Positions 8,594 through 17,732 of a stretch of DNA of 64,000 bases are shown one piece after another; the stretch's first letter is position 1; each line of letters starts with the position of its first letter. The stretch covers positions 62,001 to 126,000 of the forward strand of contig CALRIT020000006.1 of the NCBI GenBank assembly GCA_943361925.1, in the 5' to 3' direction. Source of the stretch: CAISCU01 sp943361925. Its GTDB lineage: Bacteria; Bacteroidota; Bacteroidia; UKL13-3. Both the position numbers and the translations under genes were made by a program. The notes beneath the pieces are model-generated. The model did not search any database. It saw only the letters and a list, made by a program, of their open reading frames with translations, and was not told where the DNA came from.

Positions 8594-10237
8594 ATGAGAA
8601 AGCACATGAATAAATTCATCTTATCCATTTCTTTGTTGATATCAGGAAGTGGAATCTTGATGGCTCAATCGATGAAAGATGGATTGAGAGCAATTGATTT
8701 TGAAAAGTATGAACAAGCAAGAGAAATCTTCCAAAAACTAGTTCAAAAAGAACCTACCAATGGTGAGAATTATTATTATTTAGGTCAAGCATATTTGAAC
8801 TTAATTAATCCTGATTCTGCTGAAATTACCTACAATGCCGGTATTAAAATAGCACCTGCAACTCCAAGTAATTATGCTGGTTTAGGTGAATTGAGACTTA
8901 TCGATGGTAAAAAAGCTGAAGCTAAAGTACATTTTGATAAAGCATTATCATTTTCTAAAACTCGTTCAGGAATCTATACTGATATTCACGCAATTCATGT
9001 TGTTGCAACCAGTATGGTAAATACTGCAACAGATAAAATGCTGGAAGAAGCAGAAGCCTTGGTTTTAATGGCTTATGAGCAAAATAAAAAAGATTATGAT
9101 TTATTGGTTGCTGCCGGTGATGTTTATTTAGAGAAAAATGACGGTGGTAATGCTGCTACTTTTTATGAAAGAGCTATTGCTATTGATCCATCTAATCCAA
9201 AAGCATTTTCAAGAGTTGCTGTAATCTGGTTAAGAGTAAAAAATTATGATGCAGGTCAGACAGATTTAAATCGTGCTTTTGAAAAAGACCCTAACTATGC
9301 ACCGGCATGGAAATACCAGGCTGAATTGTATTATGCAAAAAGAAACTTTGCTAAAGCCAAAGAAGCTTATGCTACTTACTTAAAAAATTCAGAGCCTAGT
9401 TCTGCTAACCAAATTCGTTTTGCAAGAATTTTATTCTTGAGTAAAGATTATGAATCAGCTTTAGAGAAAATTGATGAGATCCAAAAAACTGATAAAAAGA
9501 ATATTCTTTTATATCGTTTAAAAGCATTCTCAACTTATGAAGTAATTGGAACTAAAAATGATCCTGAGAAAGCAAAATCAGGTTTAGATGCTTTGAACTA
9601 TTATTTTGAACATGCTGATCCTAAAAACATCGTAACTTTAGACTATTTATATTTAGGTAGATTAGAATCAAAAGTTCCGGGAAAAGACTCTCTTGCTTTG
9701 ATACACATGAATAAAGCATTAGAAATGGATCCTGATAACTATGAAGTTTATACTGATATTGCCAAGGTTTACAACAAACAAAAGAAATTTGTTGAGTCTG
9801 GTGATATGTACAGAAAGTATATTGGTGTTGCAAGTAAAGTTACTGCTGCAGATTATTACCTAATGGGTAAAGCATATTACTTCGGGAAAGTTTATGGTGC
9901 AGCAGATTCAGCTTTAGCAAAAGTAAACGAAATGAAACCTGATTATGCAGATGCATATTTATGGAGAGGTTTAAGCTTATCGGCAACTGATCCTGATTCA
10001 AAATTAGAAACTCCTAAACCTTTGTTTGAAATGTACATTAGTTTAATTACAGCTGATACTACAAAATTTGAAGCAAACAAAGACAAATATAAAAGAGACT
10101 TAATTAACGCCTACAGTTATTTAGCTTATTATTATTTAGCAAGAGATAACAAAGCCTTAGCTAAAGAGAATTATAAAAAGGTTCTTGAGCTAGATCCAGA
10201 AAACGTTAATGCGAAAAAAGTATTAAGCGAAAAATAA
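8594..10237 (+). CDS. Secreted tetratricopeptide-repeat protein
   Basis: 547 residues with an N-terminal signal peptide (hydrophobic KFILSISLLISGSGILMAQ) and then TPR units along most of the length, for example YYYLGQAYLNL near 45-60, ERAIAIDPSNPKAFSRVAVI near 190-210, MNKALEMDPDNYEVYTDIAK near 375, and YKKVLELDPENVNAKKVL at the end. No enzyme domain is seen. It is probably a periplasmic scaffold. It is the last gene of the group starting at 7432, twelve bases after the PstS-like gene, and is followed by a strong terminator. An internal ATG four codons in could also be the start. Confidence 0.85.
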   Translation: MRKHMNKFILSISLLISGSGILMAQSMKDGLRAIDFEKYEQAREIFQKLVQKEPTNGENYYYLGQAYLNLINPDSAEITYNAGIKIAPATPSNYAGLGELRLIDGKKAEAKVHFDKALSFSKTRSGIYTDIHAIHVVATSMVNTATDKMLEEAEALVLMAYEQNKKDYDLLVAAGDVYLEKNDGGNAATFYERAIAIDPSNPKAFSRVAVIWLRVKNYDAGQTDLNRAFEKDPNYAPAWKYQAELYYAKRNFAKAKEAYATYLKNSEPSSANQIRFARILFLSKDYESALEKIDEIQKTDKKNILLYRLKAFSTYEVIGTKNDPEKAKSGLDALNYYFEHADPKNIVTLDYLYLGRLESKVPGKDSLALIHMNKALEMDPDNYEVYTDIAKVYNKQKKFVESGDMYRKYIGVASKVTAADYYLMGKAYYFGKVYGAADSALAKVNEMKPDYADAYLWRGLSLSATDPDSKLETPKPLFEMYISLITADTTKFEANKDKYKRDLINAYSYLAYYYLARDNKALAKENYKKVLELDPENVNAKKVLSEK

Positions 10238-10241
10238 ATTG

Positions 10242-10273
10242 AAAAAGCCTTCTCGAAAATGGGAAGGCTTTTT
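10242..10273 (+). terminator. Rho-independent terminator after the TPR gene
   Basis: Perfect 11-bp stem AAAAAGCCTTC/GAAGGCTTTTT around a 10-base loop, continuing into a T run at 10269-10277, a few bases after the TPR stop. The A-rich left arm lets it work for the convergent minus-strand gene as well. Confidence 0.85.
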
Positions 10274-10279
10274 TTTTAT

Positions 10280-10479
10280 GGCTTTTGGCAATTGGCTCTT
10301 AGCATTTGGCCGTAATTCGATATTATAGAAATATTGCTTTTCTAAACAAGCTTTTGAAATTCTTCAATAGATTAAACTCAATTTTCAAGATACTAATCCT
10401 TAAAAATATTTGATCTTAAATGGAATGCTTCAATTAAACGAAATTCAGCTAAAAGCCAATTGCAAATAGCCAAAAGCCG
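10280..10479. repeat. Inverted pair of GGCTTTTGGC-type repeats in a convergent gap
   Basis: The gap holds two related runs in opposite orientation: 10280-10312 (GGCTTTTGGCAATTGGCT...) and 10446-10479, whose reverse complement starts CGGCTTTTGGCTATTTGC. The same word recurs at 14623-14782. This is a dispersed intergenic repeat built on TTTTGGC/GCCAAAA; the sequence between is AT-rich with no gene. Confidence 0.6.
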
Positions 10480-10485
10480 TTCCAG

Positions 10486-11745
10486 CTACTTCAGTTCCGC
10501 AAGCGCCGTTTCCAACTTCCCAAACAGCTCCCCTATTTGTAAATCATTCAACGTTCCTACAGAAACTCTGTACCAATCGGTGCCCGATTCACAACCGAAT
10601 GCTGTAAACGGAACTATTGCCAATTGAGCTTTGTTTAACAAATAATCTGTGATGTCTTGTGTAGTTTGAATTACACTTCCATCGAGTTTTGTTTTTCCAA
10701 TTAAGCTAAATTGTACCGAAAGATAAATAGCTCCTTCAGGAGAAATGGCATGAACCGGATATCCTTTTTTGCCAAGCTCTAAGATTCCTTCAGCTAATGG
10801 AATTAATCTTTTATCAAGTTTACCTTTTAACTCATTTAAATAAGCAAACAAGGCTTCTGAGTTGTTCAAAAATGCTGCTGCCGCAACTTGTTCAGCTCTT
10901 GGAGCCCATGCACCAATATGTCCTAAAATTGATTTCATTTTTGAAATAACCTCTGCCGGACCTAATCCCCATCCTACTCTTACACCTGTTGATGCCAAAG
11001 ATTTTGATATTCCATCAACAAAAATTGTATACGGTTTCATTTCAGGATTTAGGCTAATTGGATCATAATGTTCAATTCCATCTGTCCTTAACATCCAATA
11101 AATCTGATCAAAAAGAATATAAACCGGTTTTTGATTTGGACCTCTTCTTTTATTTTCGGCCAAAACCATTTCACAAATTTCCTGCAATTGTTCTTTTCTA
11201 AAAGTTGTGCCGGTTGGGTTTAATGGTGAACATAAAGCAACCAAAACTATTTCAGAAATATAAGGAGCTAAATCAGCAGCTGAAGGCATAAATCCATTTT
11301 CCGGATGTGTATGTACTTCAATTTTTTGCGCATCACTTAAATGACAATAATGGTTATTATTCCATGATGGAACGGGATAAAACACCTTATCTTCAGGATC
11401 TACAATTGTTTGGTAAATAGCATGAATTAAAGGACGGCCGCCTCCTGCAATCATTACTTCATCATCAGCAAAACTCAAACCCTGGTAATCTAAAATAAAC
11501 TTTTGAACAGCCTTTTTTAGTTCCAAAACTCCATCTGCAGGTGGATAATTGGTTTCACCTTTTTGATAAGCTTTAATAATTTCATCCCTAAAAACCTCAG
11601 GAATAGGGAAAAGTGAAGGATCGAAATCACCAATAGTAAGGTTGTAGATTTGGTGTCCTTCTTTGATTTTTTTATTGATTTCGCCGCCTAATTTAATGAT
11701 TTCAGAACCAATTAAAGTAGCAGCTTTTTGAGATACTTTCTGCAT
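10486..11745 (-). CDS. PLP-dependent class I/II aminotransferase
   Basis: 419 residues of the aspartate aminotransferase fold (type I). Visible features are NLTIGDFDPSLFPIP near 34-50, the cofactor-loop region GGGRPLIHA near 105, the NPTG motif in SPLNPTG near 180, and the PLP-lysine segment DGISKSLASTGVRVGWG near 244-260. Substrate cannot be told from sequence; the family includes aspartate and aromatic amino acid transaminases. The ATG is 67 bases from the divergent ABC-F start, so both promoters share a short region. It ends close to the inverted repeat that separates it from the TPR gene. Confidence 0.9.
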   Translation of the reverse strand: MQKVSQKAATLIGSEIIKLGGEINKKIKEGHQIYNLTIGDFDPSLFPIPEVFRDEIIKAYQKGETNYPPADGVLELKKAVQKFILDYQGLSFADDEVMIAGGGRPLIHAIYQTIVDPEDKVFYPVPSWNNNHYCHLSDAQKIEVHTHPENGFMPSAADLAPYISEIVLVALCSPLNPTGTTFRKEQLQEICEMVLAENKRRGPNQKPVYILFDQIYWMLRTDGIEHYDPISLNPEMKPYTIFVDGISKSLASTGVRVGWGLGPAEVISKMKSILGHIGAWAPRAEQVAAAAFLNNSEALFAYLNELKGKLDKRLIPLAEGILELGKKGYPVHAISPEGAIYLSVQFSLIGKTKLDGSVIQTTQDITDYLLNKAQLAIVPFTAFGCESGTDWYRVSVGTLNDLQIGELFGKLETALAELK

Positions 11746-11794
11746 GTTTCGAAATTAAGTAAATCTTACACAAAAAAGAATGTCTATTAGACCT

Positions 11795-11802
11795 TATCTT
11801 TG
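11795..11802 (+). promoter_or_regulatory. TATCTTTG, Bacteroidota -7 box for the ABC-F gene
   Basis: Exact TAnnTTTG match 10 bases before the ATG at 11813. It decides the start: a longer reading frame beginning at 11780 would place the promoter inside the gene. No clear -33 TTTG is visible. Confidence 0.65.
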
Positions 11803-11812
11803 CCGCCGGAAA

Positions 11813-13735
11813 ATGATAGCACTTACAGACATCGGATTTGAATTTGGAGGAAGATTCCTCTACAGAAATGCCAATTGGCATATCAAACCAAATGAAAGAA
11901 TTGGTTTAATTGGGTTAAATGGAACAGGGAAATCTACTTTGTTGAGAATAATCAATGGAGAATACTCTCTTACTGAGGGGAATATGAGTAAACCCCGTGA
12001 TTTAACAATTGGATTTTTAAATCAGGATCAATTAAGCTTTGATTCTGATGATAGTATTGTAAATGTTGCGATGACAGCATTTAGCGAAGCCTTAAAATTG
12101 GAAAAAGAAATTGAGGAAATCATTCAATTACTTGAAACCGACCATAGTGAAGAAACAATTCAACGACTTGCAGATAAACAAGAGGCTTTTGAACATTATG
12201 ATGGTTACAATATTCACCATAAAACAGAAAAGATTTTAGAAGGATTAGGCTTTACAACAGCGCAATTATTACAACCTTTTAATAAATTCTCAGGAGGTTG
12301 GAGAATGCGTGTTTTATTGGCTAAAATGCTACTTCAAGAACCTAATTTATTGATGCTGGATGAGCCTACCAATCACTTGGATATGCCTTCAATTCAGTGG
12401 CTTGAAGAATATTTACGTAATTATAAAGGAACTGTTATAGTGGTAAGTCACGATAGGTATTTCCTTGATAAAATGGTAAGTAAAATTGTAGAAGTAAGTA
12501 TGTCGAAAATTTTCGAATACCCTGGTAATTACAGTTTTTATCTTGAAAACAAGTCGGAAAGAATGGAGTTACAACAACGTTCTTACGATAACCAACAACA
12601 ATTTATTAAAGATCAGGAAAAGCTTATCAACCGCTTTAAAGCCAAAGCATCAAAAGCTTCAATGGCTCAAAGTAGAGTGAAAATGTTGGATAGAATTGAA
12701 CGTATTGAAGCACCTGAAGATGATAACAGAGAAATCAATATTCAATTTAGAGTTGGACAACAACCAGGAAGAACCATTACTGAATTCAATGGAGTTTCTA
12801 AAGCTTATCCGGATATCGAAATTATAAATCGTGCTGAAGCCCGTATTGAAAGAGGAGATAAAATTGCGCTTATCGGAGCCAATGGAAAAGGTAAATCTAC
12901 CCTACTCCGTTTAATGGCAGGAACTGATACTTTTGAAGGAGAAATCAAACCGGGATTCAATGTTCGTCAAGCTTTCTACGCTCAGCACCAATTAGAATCA
13001 TTGAATTTGCAAAACGAGATTTTGCAGGAATTAATGGAATTTGGTACCGACAGAAGTGAAACCGAATTAAGAACAGTTTTAGGCTGTTTCTTATTTGAAG
13101 GTGATGAAGTTTTTAAACGCATTAAAGTATTAAGTGGAGGAGAAAAAGCCCGTGTTGCATTAGCTAAAACTTTGTTAACAGAAGCCAATTTCCTTTTACT
13201 GGATGAGCCTACCAATCACTTGGACATGCGTAGTATCAATATTTTGATTCAGGCATTACAAGGTTATGAAGGCAGTTTTGTGGTAGTGAGCCATGACCGT
13301 TTCTTTGTTTCTCAAATTGCCAATAAAATTTGGTGGATTGAAGACCAGGAAATTAAAGAGTATCCGGGAAGTTTCGAAGAATATGAGTATTGGAGAGCTA
13401 AACAGGAAGAAGAATTAAAGAAAAATCCTGCTGCAAAAGTAACTACTAAAAAAGCTGTTGTTATTGAAGAACCTAAAAAGCAAGCTGAAAAAGCACCTGT
13501 TAGTAACAATTATATCCAAAAATTGAAAAATCAATTTGAGGAATATGAAAAGAAAGTTGCTGCAACAAAACTCAAATTAAGTGATATAGAAAATTCTTTT
13601 GCTAAGCCTGAAAATAGTGGCGATGTAAAAAAAATGGAAGAATTAAACCGTTTTTATGATGCTGAGAAGAAAGCATTATTACATCTTGAAAAGGAAATGG
13701 AAGCTGTTTTAGAAGAATTAATCGAATTGGAATAA
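11813..13735 (+). CDS. ABC-F family ATPase (ribosome-associated)
   Basis: 640 residues with two ABC domains in one chain and no membrane segment, the ABC-F layout. Walker A motifs GLNGTGKST (near 34) and GANGKGKST (near 355), signatures FSGGWRMRV and LSGGEKARV, and Walker B motifs LLMLDEPTNHLD and FLLLDEPTNHLD are all intact. The C-terminal 100 residues are charged and coiled-coil-like (about 555-640), as in Uup-type members. Such proteins act at the ribosome, in translation regulation or antibiotic protection; which applies here cannot be told. The upstream in-frame ATG at 11780 is rejected because the -7 box lies between it and 11813. Confidence 0.93.
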   Translation: MIALTDIGFEFGGRFLYRNANWHIKPNERIGLIGLNGTGKSTLLRIINGEYSLTEGNMSKPRDLTIGFLNQDQLSFDSDDSIVNVAMTAFSEALKLEKEIEEIIQLLETDHSEETIQRLADKQEAFEHYDGYNIHHKTEKILEGLGFTTAQLLQPFNKFSGGWRMRVLLAKMLLQEPNLLMLDEPTNHLDMPSIQWLEEYLRNYKGTVIVVSHDRYFLDKMVSKIVEVSMSKIFEYPGNYSFYLENKSERMELQQRSYDNQQQFIKDQEKLINRFKAKASKASMAQSRVKMLDRIERIEAPEDDNREINIQFRVGQQPGRTITEFNGVSKAYPDIEIINRAEARIERGDKIALIGANGKGKSTLLRLMAGTDTFEGEIKPGFNVRQAFYAQHQLESLNLQNEILQELMEFGTDRSETELRTVLGCFLFEGDEVFKRIKVLSGGEKARVALAKTLLTEANFLLLDEPTNHLDMRSINILIQALQGYEGSFVVVSHDRFFVSQIANKIWWIEDQEIKEYPGSFEEYEYWRAKQEEELKKNPAAKVTTKKAVVIEEPKKQAEKAPVSNNYIQKLKNQFEEYEKKVAATKLKLSDIENSFAKPENSGDVKKMEELNRFYDAEKKALLHLEKEMEAVLEELIELE

Positions 13736-13773
13736 GTCGGTTTTTCTCATCTATTCTTAGTATTATTGATTGA

Positions 13774-14619
13774 ATGATTGATAAGGTTAAAAATTGGTGG
13801 AATGAAACCATCTATGAAATTTCGCCTCCATACAGAACTTATATACCAAGTAGAAGAAAAGGAATCATTTCCCTACTAAAATTTGGTATTATAAGTGGTT
13901 TATTTATTGCCTTATTTGTTTTATTATTTATCAAAAAGGGAGTTTGGTTTGTCTTTCTTTTGGGTTTAGTTTTAGGTTTGATTGAATTGTTTACCTGGTC
14001 GAGTTATTTAACTAAAGAAGTTGAATTAAAATTTGGCAAGAAAATAGTCAAGGATAAAACCAGGAAATACACTTTTACAAAAGAACAAAAGAAGCTAACC
14101 ATCAACTTATCGCTTGCAAAAATTGCACTGATATTTCTATTATTTTCTGGCGGTATGTTTTGGATGAGTTTGCCCGAAACGCAAGTTAAATTCATTAGTG
14201 AAAATGATTTAGTGCTTGTATTAGAACCGGGAGATACTTTGTATGCCAGAAATTCTGATGTAGATGTAAGTTATAGAGAAGCTGAAAATACATTTACTAA
14301 AGTACCAAACGGACGAAAAAGAATCCGCTATAATTATTTTTATAGAGATGCTTATTCAACCTCAAGTTTTATAATTGGAACCTATCAGCGACTTAATTTT
14401 TTAGGATATCAAGATTCATTGAGCAGAAAATTTTTTGCCATCAAATCATTACATTCAAACAACTTCACATATCAACCTAAATATTCAAATGATAGCTTAT
14501 TTGAAACCATTTTAGACGACAGCCTCCTATTTGTAGAACCCTTTCAAGTAACCATTAGTCCGGAACATTATTCTCGATTGGTAAGTGAGGGAAAGAAATG
14601 GGATTTTAGATGGCTGTGA
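13774..14619 (+). CDS. Hypothetical membrane protein
   Basis: 281 residues, no family recognised. Two adjacent hydrophobic helices lie near 30-72 and a third near 108-128, followed by a soluble C-terminal half of about 150 residues rich in tyrosine, serine and aspartate. It has the look of a membrane-anchored protein whose C-terminal domain faces one side of the membrane. It lies 38 bases after the ABC-F gene on the same strand and could be co-transcribed. The stop is followed directly by a GGCTTTTGGC repeat. Confidence 0.75.
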   Translation: MIDKVKNWWNETIYEISPPYRTYIPSRRKGIISLLKFGIISGLFIALFVLLFIKKGVWFVFLLGLVLGLIELFTWSSYLTKEVELKFGKKIVKDKTRKYTFTKEQKKLTINLSLAKIALIFLLFSGGMFWMSLPETQVKFISENDLVLVLEPGDTLYARNSDVDVSYREAENTFTKVPNGRKRIRYNYFYRDAYSTSSFIIGTYQRLNFLGYQDSLSRKFFAIKSLHSNNFTYQPKYSNDSLFETILDDSLLFVEPFQVTISPEHYSRLVSEGKKWDFRWL

Positions 14620-14622
14620 AAA

Positions 14623-14782
14623 CGGCTTTTGGCTTTTGGCAGTTAGCTGTTGGCTTTGAATTCTAGGTAAAACTACCTTTTTAGTATCTAAGTAAGTTTC
14701 TAATTTTTAATTCATTAGGTCAATTATACAATCATTACAAGAAGACGGCTTTTGGCTTTTGGCCGTTCGCTTTTGGCTTTGA
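14623..14782. repeat. Two direct GGCTTTTGGC repeat runs
   Basis: 14623-14660 and 14744-14782 both contain ACGGCTTTTGGCTTTTGGC followed by a GC-richer tail and TTGGCTTTGAAT. They match the runs at 10280 and 10446. Together with the next repeat they fill the gene-free stretch 14620-15139, in which no open reading frame or RNA gene is evident. Confidence 0.6.
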
Positions 14783-14921
14783 ATTTGATATGGATCTAAC
14801 ATTATTGAATAATAGAAACATTTTCAAATTTTCTTGTTAGAATCATATTTCAATTTTAGAATTGAAATATGTAGACCATCAACAAATTCACAATTAGAAA
14901 GTAAACGTTTATTTAATTCCG

Positions 14922-15018
14922 AATGCAAGCCAGATGCCAGAGGCTAGCTGCTAGTTGCCTTCTTCCAGCCCTAAAAGGGCGTAATCAATTAACCGGCATT
15001 CAATTCTCATTTGGAAAA
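14922..15018. repeat. Dispersed repeat, copy A (GCCCTAAAAGGGCG hairpin)
   Basis: Begins AATGCAAGCCAGATGCCA and contains a short hairpin GCCCTAAAAGGGCG, then GTAATCAATTAACC. The same modules in the same order recur at 17009-17157. Related CCCTGAAAGGGCG hairpins are common between genes in Bacteroidota. Confidence 0.65.
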
Positions 15019-15139
15019 GAACTATTTAGCAACTATTTTTAATTTAAATAAAAATTGATATTATTGAGATACTTCTACTACCCAATTTTAATTTGTTTTT
15101 TGAGGTGGAGATGGGAATAAAAAAGTTACCTGTAATTTT

Positions 15140-16129
15140 ATGAGACTATTCATTACTTTCATATTTCTTGTTCTCTCAAACACTTCATTTGGTCAATGGC
15201 TAGAACATGACTTATCTAATAATGACCCCTTCAAAATTGAAGCTAAAACCTTGTTTGAACTCTTTAATAAAGACCAAATCTTAAAGCATAAAATAAGTAA
15301 AATCTCAATTCTATGTTGTCTTCTAGACAGGAAATCAAAACCCTTAGGAGTTTATCATGAAGATATAACAATTACTTTTAACCAAGCTGGGAATCCTATT
15401 AAATATGAATACATATGCATCAACACTAAACGCAGACCAATTTTTTTTCGCAAAAAAGAGTGGAATAATGACACCATTATATATGATTTCGAATATGATT
15501 CTTCTAATAATCTAATTCACTTTAGTTCTCAAAAGAAATACGGAGGATACGAATTTGGAATCAAAGATGAAATCTTTTTTTTCTACGACAATAATAACAG
15601 GGTTGTTAAAGAGATTATTCAAGGCAATATTTTTCAAATTCAAAATGAACCTCAAACAAACAATCAAGATAAAATTGAAGAGAGTAATTCATGCGAATTA
15701 TACATTAATTATAATCAAGACAATAAAGTAAGTTTTGTTCATGAATATCATCCTCTTAACAGCTTAAAAACAGCTTTGACCAAATATGATAGTGCTATAT
15801 TTAATTGCCCTTTTGATAGCATTTTTGAAACATCAACTATTTCATTAAAAAGAGGAATAACCAGAGACAGTTTGGGGAAAATTATTAAACCTACCAATAA
15901 TAAATTTACAGACACATTTGTAGTTGGTAAAGCAAAACAATTTAGAAAGAGAGAGACGCTAGATTCACTTAATAGAGTTATTGCTGTTGTATCTTATGAT
16001 GATGAAAACCGCCTCCAATACTCTTCCAAAATTGACTATACAGAAGACGGCTTAATTAATTCAGTAAAATTCAAAACCTTAGATGACAAAAGAGGTATAT
16101 TCTATAAATATGAAAAGTGGAAAAACTAA
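15140..16129 (+). CDS. Hypothetical secreted protein with YD-like strand repeats
   Basis: 329 residues. The N terminus is a signal peptide (MRLFITFIFLVLSNTSFGQ). The mature part contains repeated tyrosine-aspartate strand patterns (FEYDSSNNLIHFSSQKK near 135-150, YDDENRLQYSSKIDYTEDG near 290-310) that recall the YD/RHS-type beta units of Bacteroidota surface proteins, but there are too few to assign the family. A cysteine-rich patch ISILCCLLDRK near 55 is unusual. It stands alone between two repeat-rich gaps. Confidence 0.7.
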   Translation: MRLFITFIFLVLSNTSFGQWLEHDLSNNDPFKIEAKTLFELFNKDQILKHKISKISILCCLLDRKSKPLGVYHEDITITFNQAGNPIKYEYICINTKRRPIFFRKKEWNNDTIIYDFEYDSSNNLIHFSSQKKYGGYEFGIKDEIFFFYDNNNRVVKEIIQGNIFQIQNEPQTNNQDKIEESNSCELYINYNQDNKVSFVHEYHPLNSLKTALTKYDSAIFNCPFDSIFETSTISLKRGITRDSLGKIIKPTNNKFTDTFVVGKAKQFRKRETLDSLNRVIAVVSYDDENRLQYSSKIDYTEDGLINSVKFKTLDDKRGIFYKYEKWKN

Positions 16130-16281
16130 AGTTAACATCACATTTTTAATAGACGTGCAATTCGTCTCTATTTAACAGGATTTTAGTGGTTGATTAATTT
16201 GTTTCCCCTTTTTAAATTTGAATCTAAACCCAAGCACATGGTCGATCAGCATAAGGTTGTCAGCCATAATAAAGAAACTTT

Positions 16282-16824
16282 ATGAAGATAATTCTGATTA
16301 ATATTTTTATTTTAACATTGCTTAGCTGCGAGCAAGATTCAAACGTTGAGTCTAATCCAGAGATTTTTAGAACAAACTATTCAAAATATAAAGACAAAAA
16401 ATTTGAGCTTCAATTTGGAGACTTAGTTCAAATTCGTAATTCAGAATTTAAAGGAATAGTTTGCGATATTTCAGAAGATGAAGGAGGAAGGTGGTTTGGA
16501 ATTATTTTTATAGATAAGCAGGCTCGTTTGTTTGGACGAAATATTCCAAGTGGATTTAGCAATGAGTGTATAAAACTTTTTGATTTTACATATTTGAATC
16601 AAAAAGGAATAAATTCGATTACTAAAATATCAAATATTAAGCTAGAATATTCTAAAATAGGAATAGGCTCAAGAAGTACGGCAATGGACGAACATGATTT
16701 AATTAGAGATTATATGATTGGAATTGAATGGAGGAATCATACAGAAACAACATGTGAAGAAAAGTTAAAAAAATTAGATCCTATAAACGAAAATTATAGA
16801 GATTTGAATGAAATAAAACTCTAA
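16282..16824 (+). CDS. Hypothetical lipoprotein
   Basis: 180 residues with a lipoprotein signal peptide and lipobox LLSC at about residue 16. The mature part has a small beta-rich segment (GDLVQIRNSEFKGIVCD near 48, then GGRWFGIIFIDKQARLFGR) and no recognised domain. It is monocistronic in appearance. The stop is followed after seven bases by ATCCGCTTCTTTA, a word also found at the end of a repeat element at 28.8 kb. Confidence 0.65.
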   Translation: MKIILINIFILTLLSCEQDSNVESNPEIFRTNYSKYKDKKFELQFGDLVQIRNSEFKGIVCDISEDEGGRWFGIIFIDKQARLFGRNIPSGFSNECIKLFDFTYLNQKGINSITKISNIKLEYSKIGIGSRSTAMDEHDLIRDYMIGIEWRNHTETTCEEKLKKLDPINENYRDLNEIKL

Positions 16825-17008
16825 TACAAAAATCCGCTTCTTTATCAGTAACTTTTTGCGACTGCAAAAGTTAATCTTGAAAAAATATTTTCTCCCAGAT
16901 ATCTTGTATTCAATTTATAACAGAATTCATCCAGGTGTAAAAGCCTAAAAAACCTTGACCGCTTCTAAACCTTATTAACTTTATACTATAAATATTTTAA
17001 GTGTTAAA
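16825..17008. other. Gene-free stretch with one hairpin
   Basis: First part of the 16825-17732 gap. It holds the ATCCGCTTCTTTA word (16832-16844) and a near-perfect hairpin, GTAACTTTTTGC/GCAAAAGTTA at about 16847-16872, that may end the upstream transcript. Otherwise it is AT-rich without a supported gene. Confidence 0.4.
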
Positions 17009-17157
17009 AATGCAAGCCAGATGCCAAAGGCTAGCTACCAGTAGCCTTCTTTAAGCTCTGAAGGAGCGCAATTCGTTAGAAACAATCATCCACGAAATTC
17101 GTAAGCCCTGAAAGGGCGTAATCAATTAACCTACATTCAATTCGCATTTAGAAAATA
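17009..17157. repeat. Dispersed repeat, copy B, with an extra hairpin module
   Basis: Matches copy A at 14922 at both ends (AATGCAAGCCAGATGCCA at the left, CCCTGAAAGGGCGTAATC at the right) but carries an extra internal segment with a second hairpin (GCTCTGAAGGAGC) and GAAACAATCATCCACGAAATT. Next to it, CTACGAATT (17171-17179) and AATTCGTAG (17209-17217) form a 9-bp inverted repeat. Confidence 0.65.
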
Positions 17158-17220
17158 ACTGTTTAAATCTCTACGAATTCAAGCCAGTTGCTTTTTATAA
17201 ACAAAGTAAATTCGTAGCAA

Positions 17221-17449
17221 CGAATGCCCTCATCATCGACAGCGCGTGCTGATGGAATCAGAAAGGCCATGTGCGCCAAGCCGCCTTTTGAATTTTCCGC
17301 GGGTTTGGCCAAAACTGCTAAAGACAATAGAGCGCCGGAGCGGAAAAGGCAGCAGCGGCAGGCCTGATTGCATCAGAGGTGGGCCTTGCAGACAAGGAGG
17401 CGCCTTCGATGATGAAAGGCTTTTGCTTACTTTTTGCCTAAAAAGTAAG
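17221..17449. other. GC-rich non-coding island ending in a perfect hairpin
   Basis: About 230 bases of clearly higher GC content than the surrounding DNA, ending in a 10-bp perfect hairpin, CTTACTTTTT (17426-17435) with AAAAAGTAAG (17440-17449). It contains GATGATGAAAGGC directly before the hairpin. I recall similar multi-copy intergenic elements ending in TTACTTTT...AAAAGTAA from other Bacteroidota genomes. A 69-codon frame inside it shows no protein-like character. Confidence 0.5.
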
Positions 17450-17708
17450 GATTAAAGTATCGAAATACCCTTGCACTTAAATCATAATTGTAACAAGAAA
17501 TTTCTTGAATCATACATGAGAAAATAAAACGTTTCATTGAAAACGAACTCATCATCTGCAGAATAGCCATTAATTTACGTAATTCGTTCTAGACAATCGT
17601 TTGATACATACATTCTCGAAAATCATTTCCATAACAACAATTAATTGTAATATTTTCATTGTTAACCTTAAATTAATACCCCTTTAAATGAACCATGAAT
17701 TTTTTTTA

Positions 17709-17716
17709 TATTTTTG
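17709..17716 (+). promoter_or_regulatory. TATTTTTG, Bacteroidota -7 box for the DUF2167 gene
   Basis: Exact TAnnTTTG match 16 bases before the ATG at 17733. No convincing -33 box is seen at the expected distance. Confidence 0.5.
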
Positions 17717-17732
17717 AGTTTAACCCATTTTT

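Noticed and set aside
11780..11812. Longer start of the ABC-F gene
   Set aside because: The -7 box TATCTTTG lies between this ATG and the one at 11813, and the extra residues are not part of the family N terminus.
17246..17455. 69-codon frame in the GC-rich island
   Set aside because: It runs through the terminal hairpin, has no protein-like pattern and no promoter or start context; it follows from the base composition of the island.
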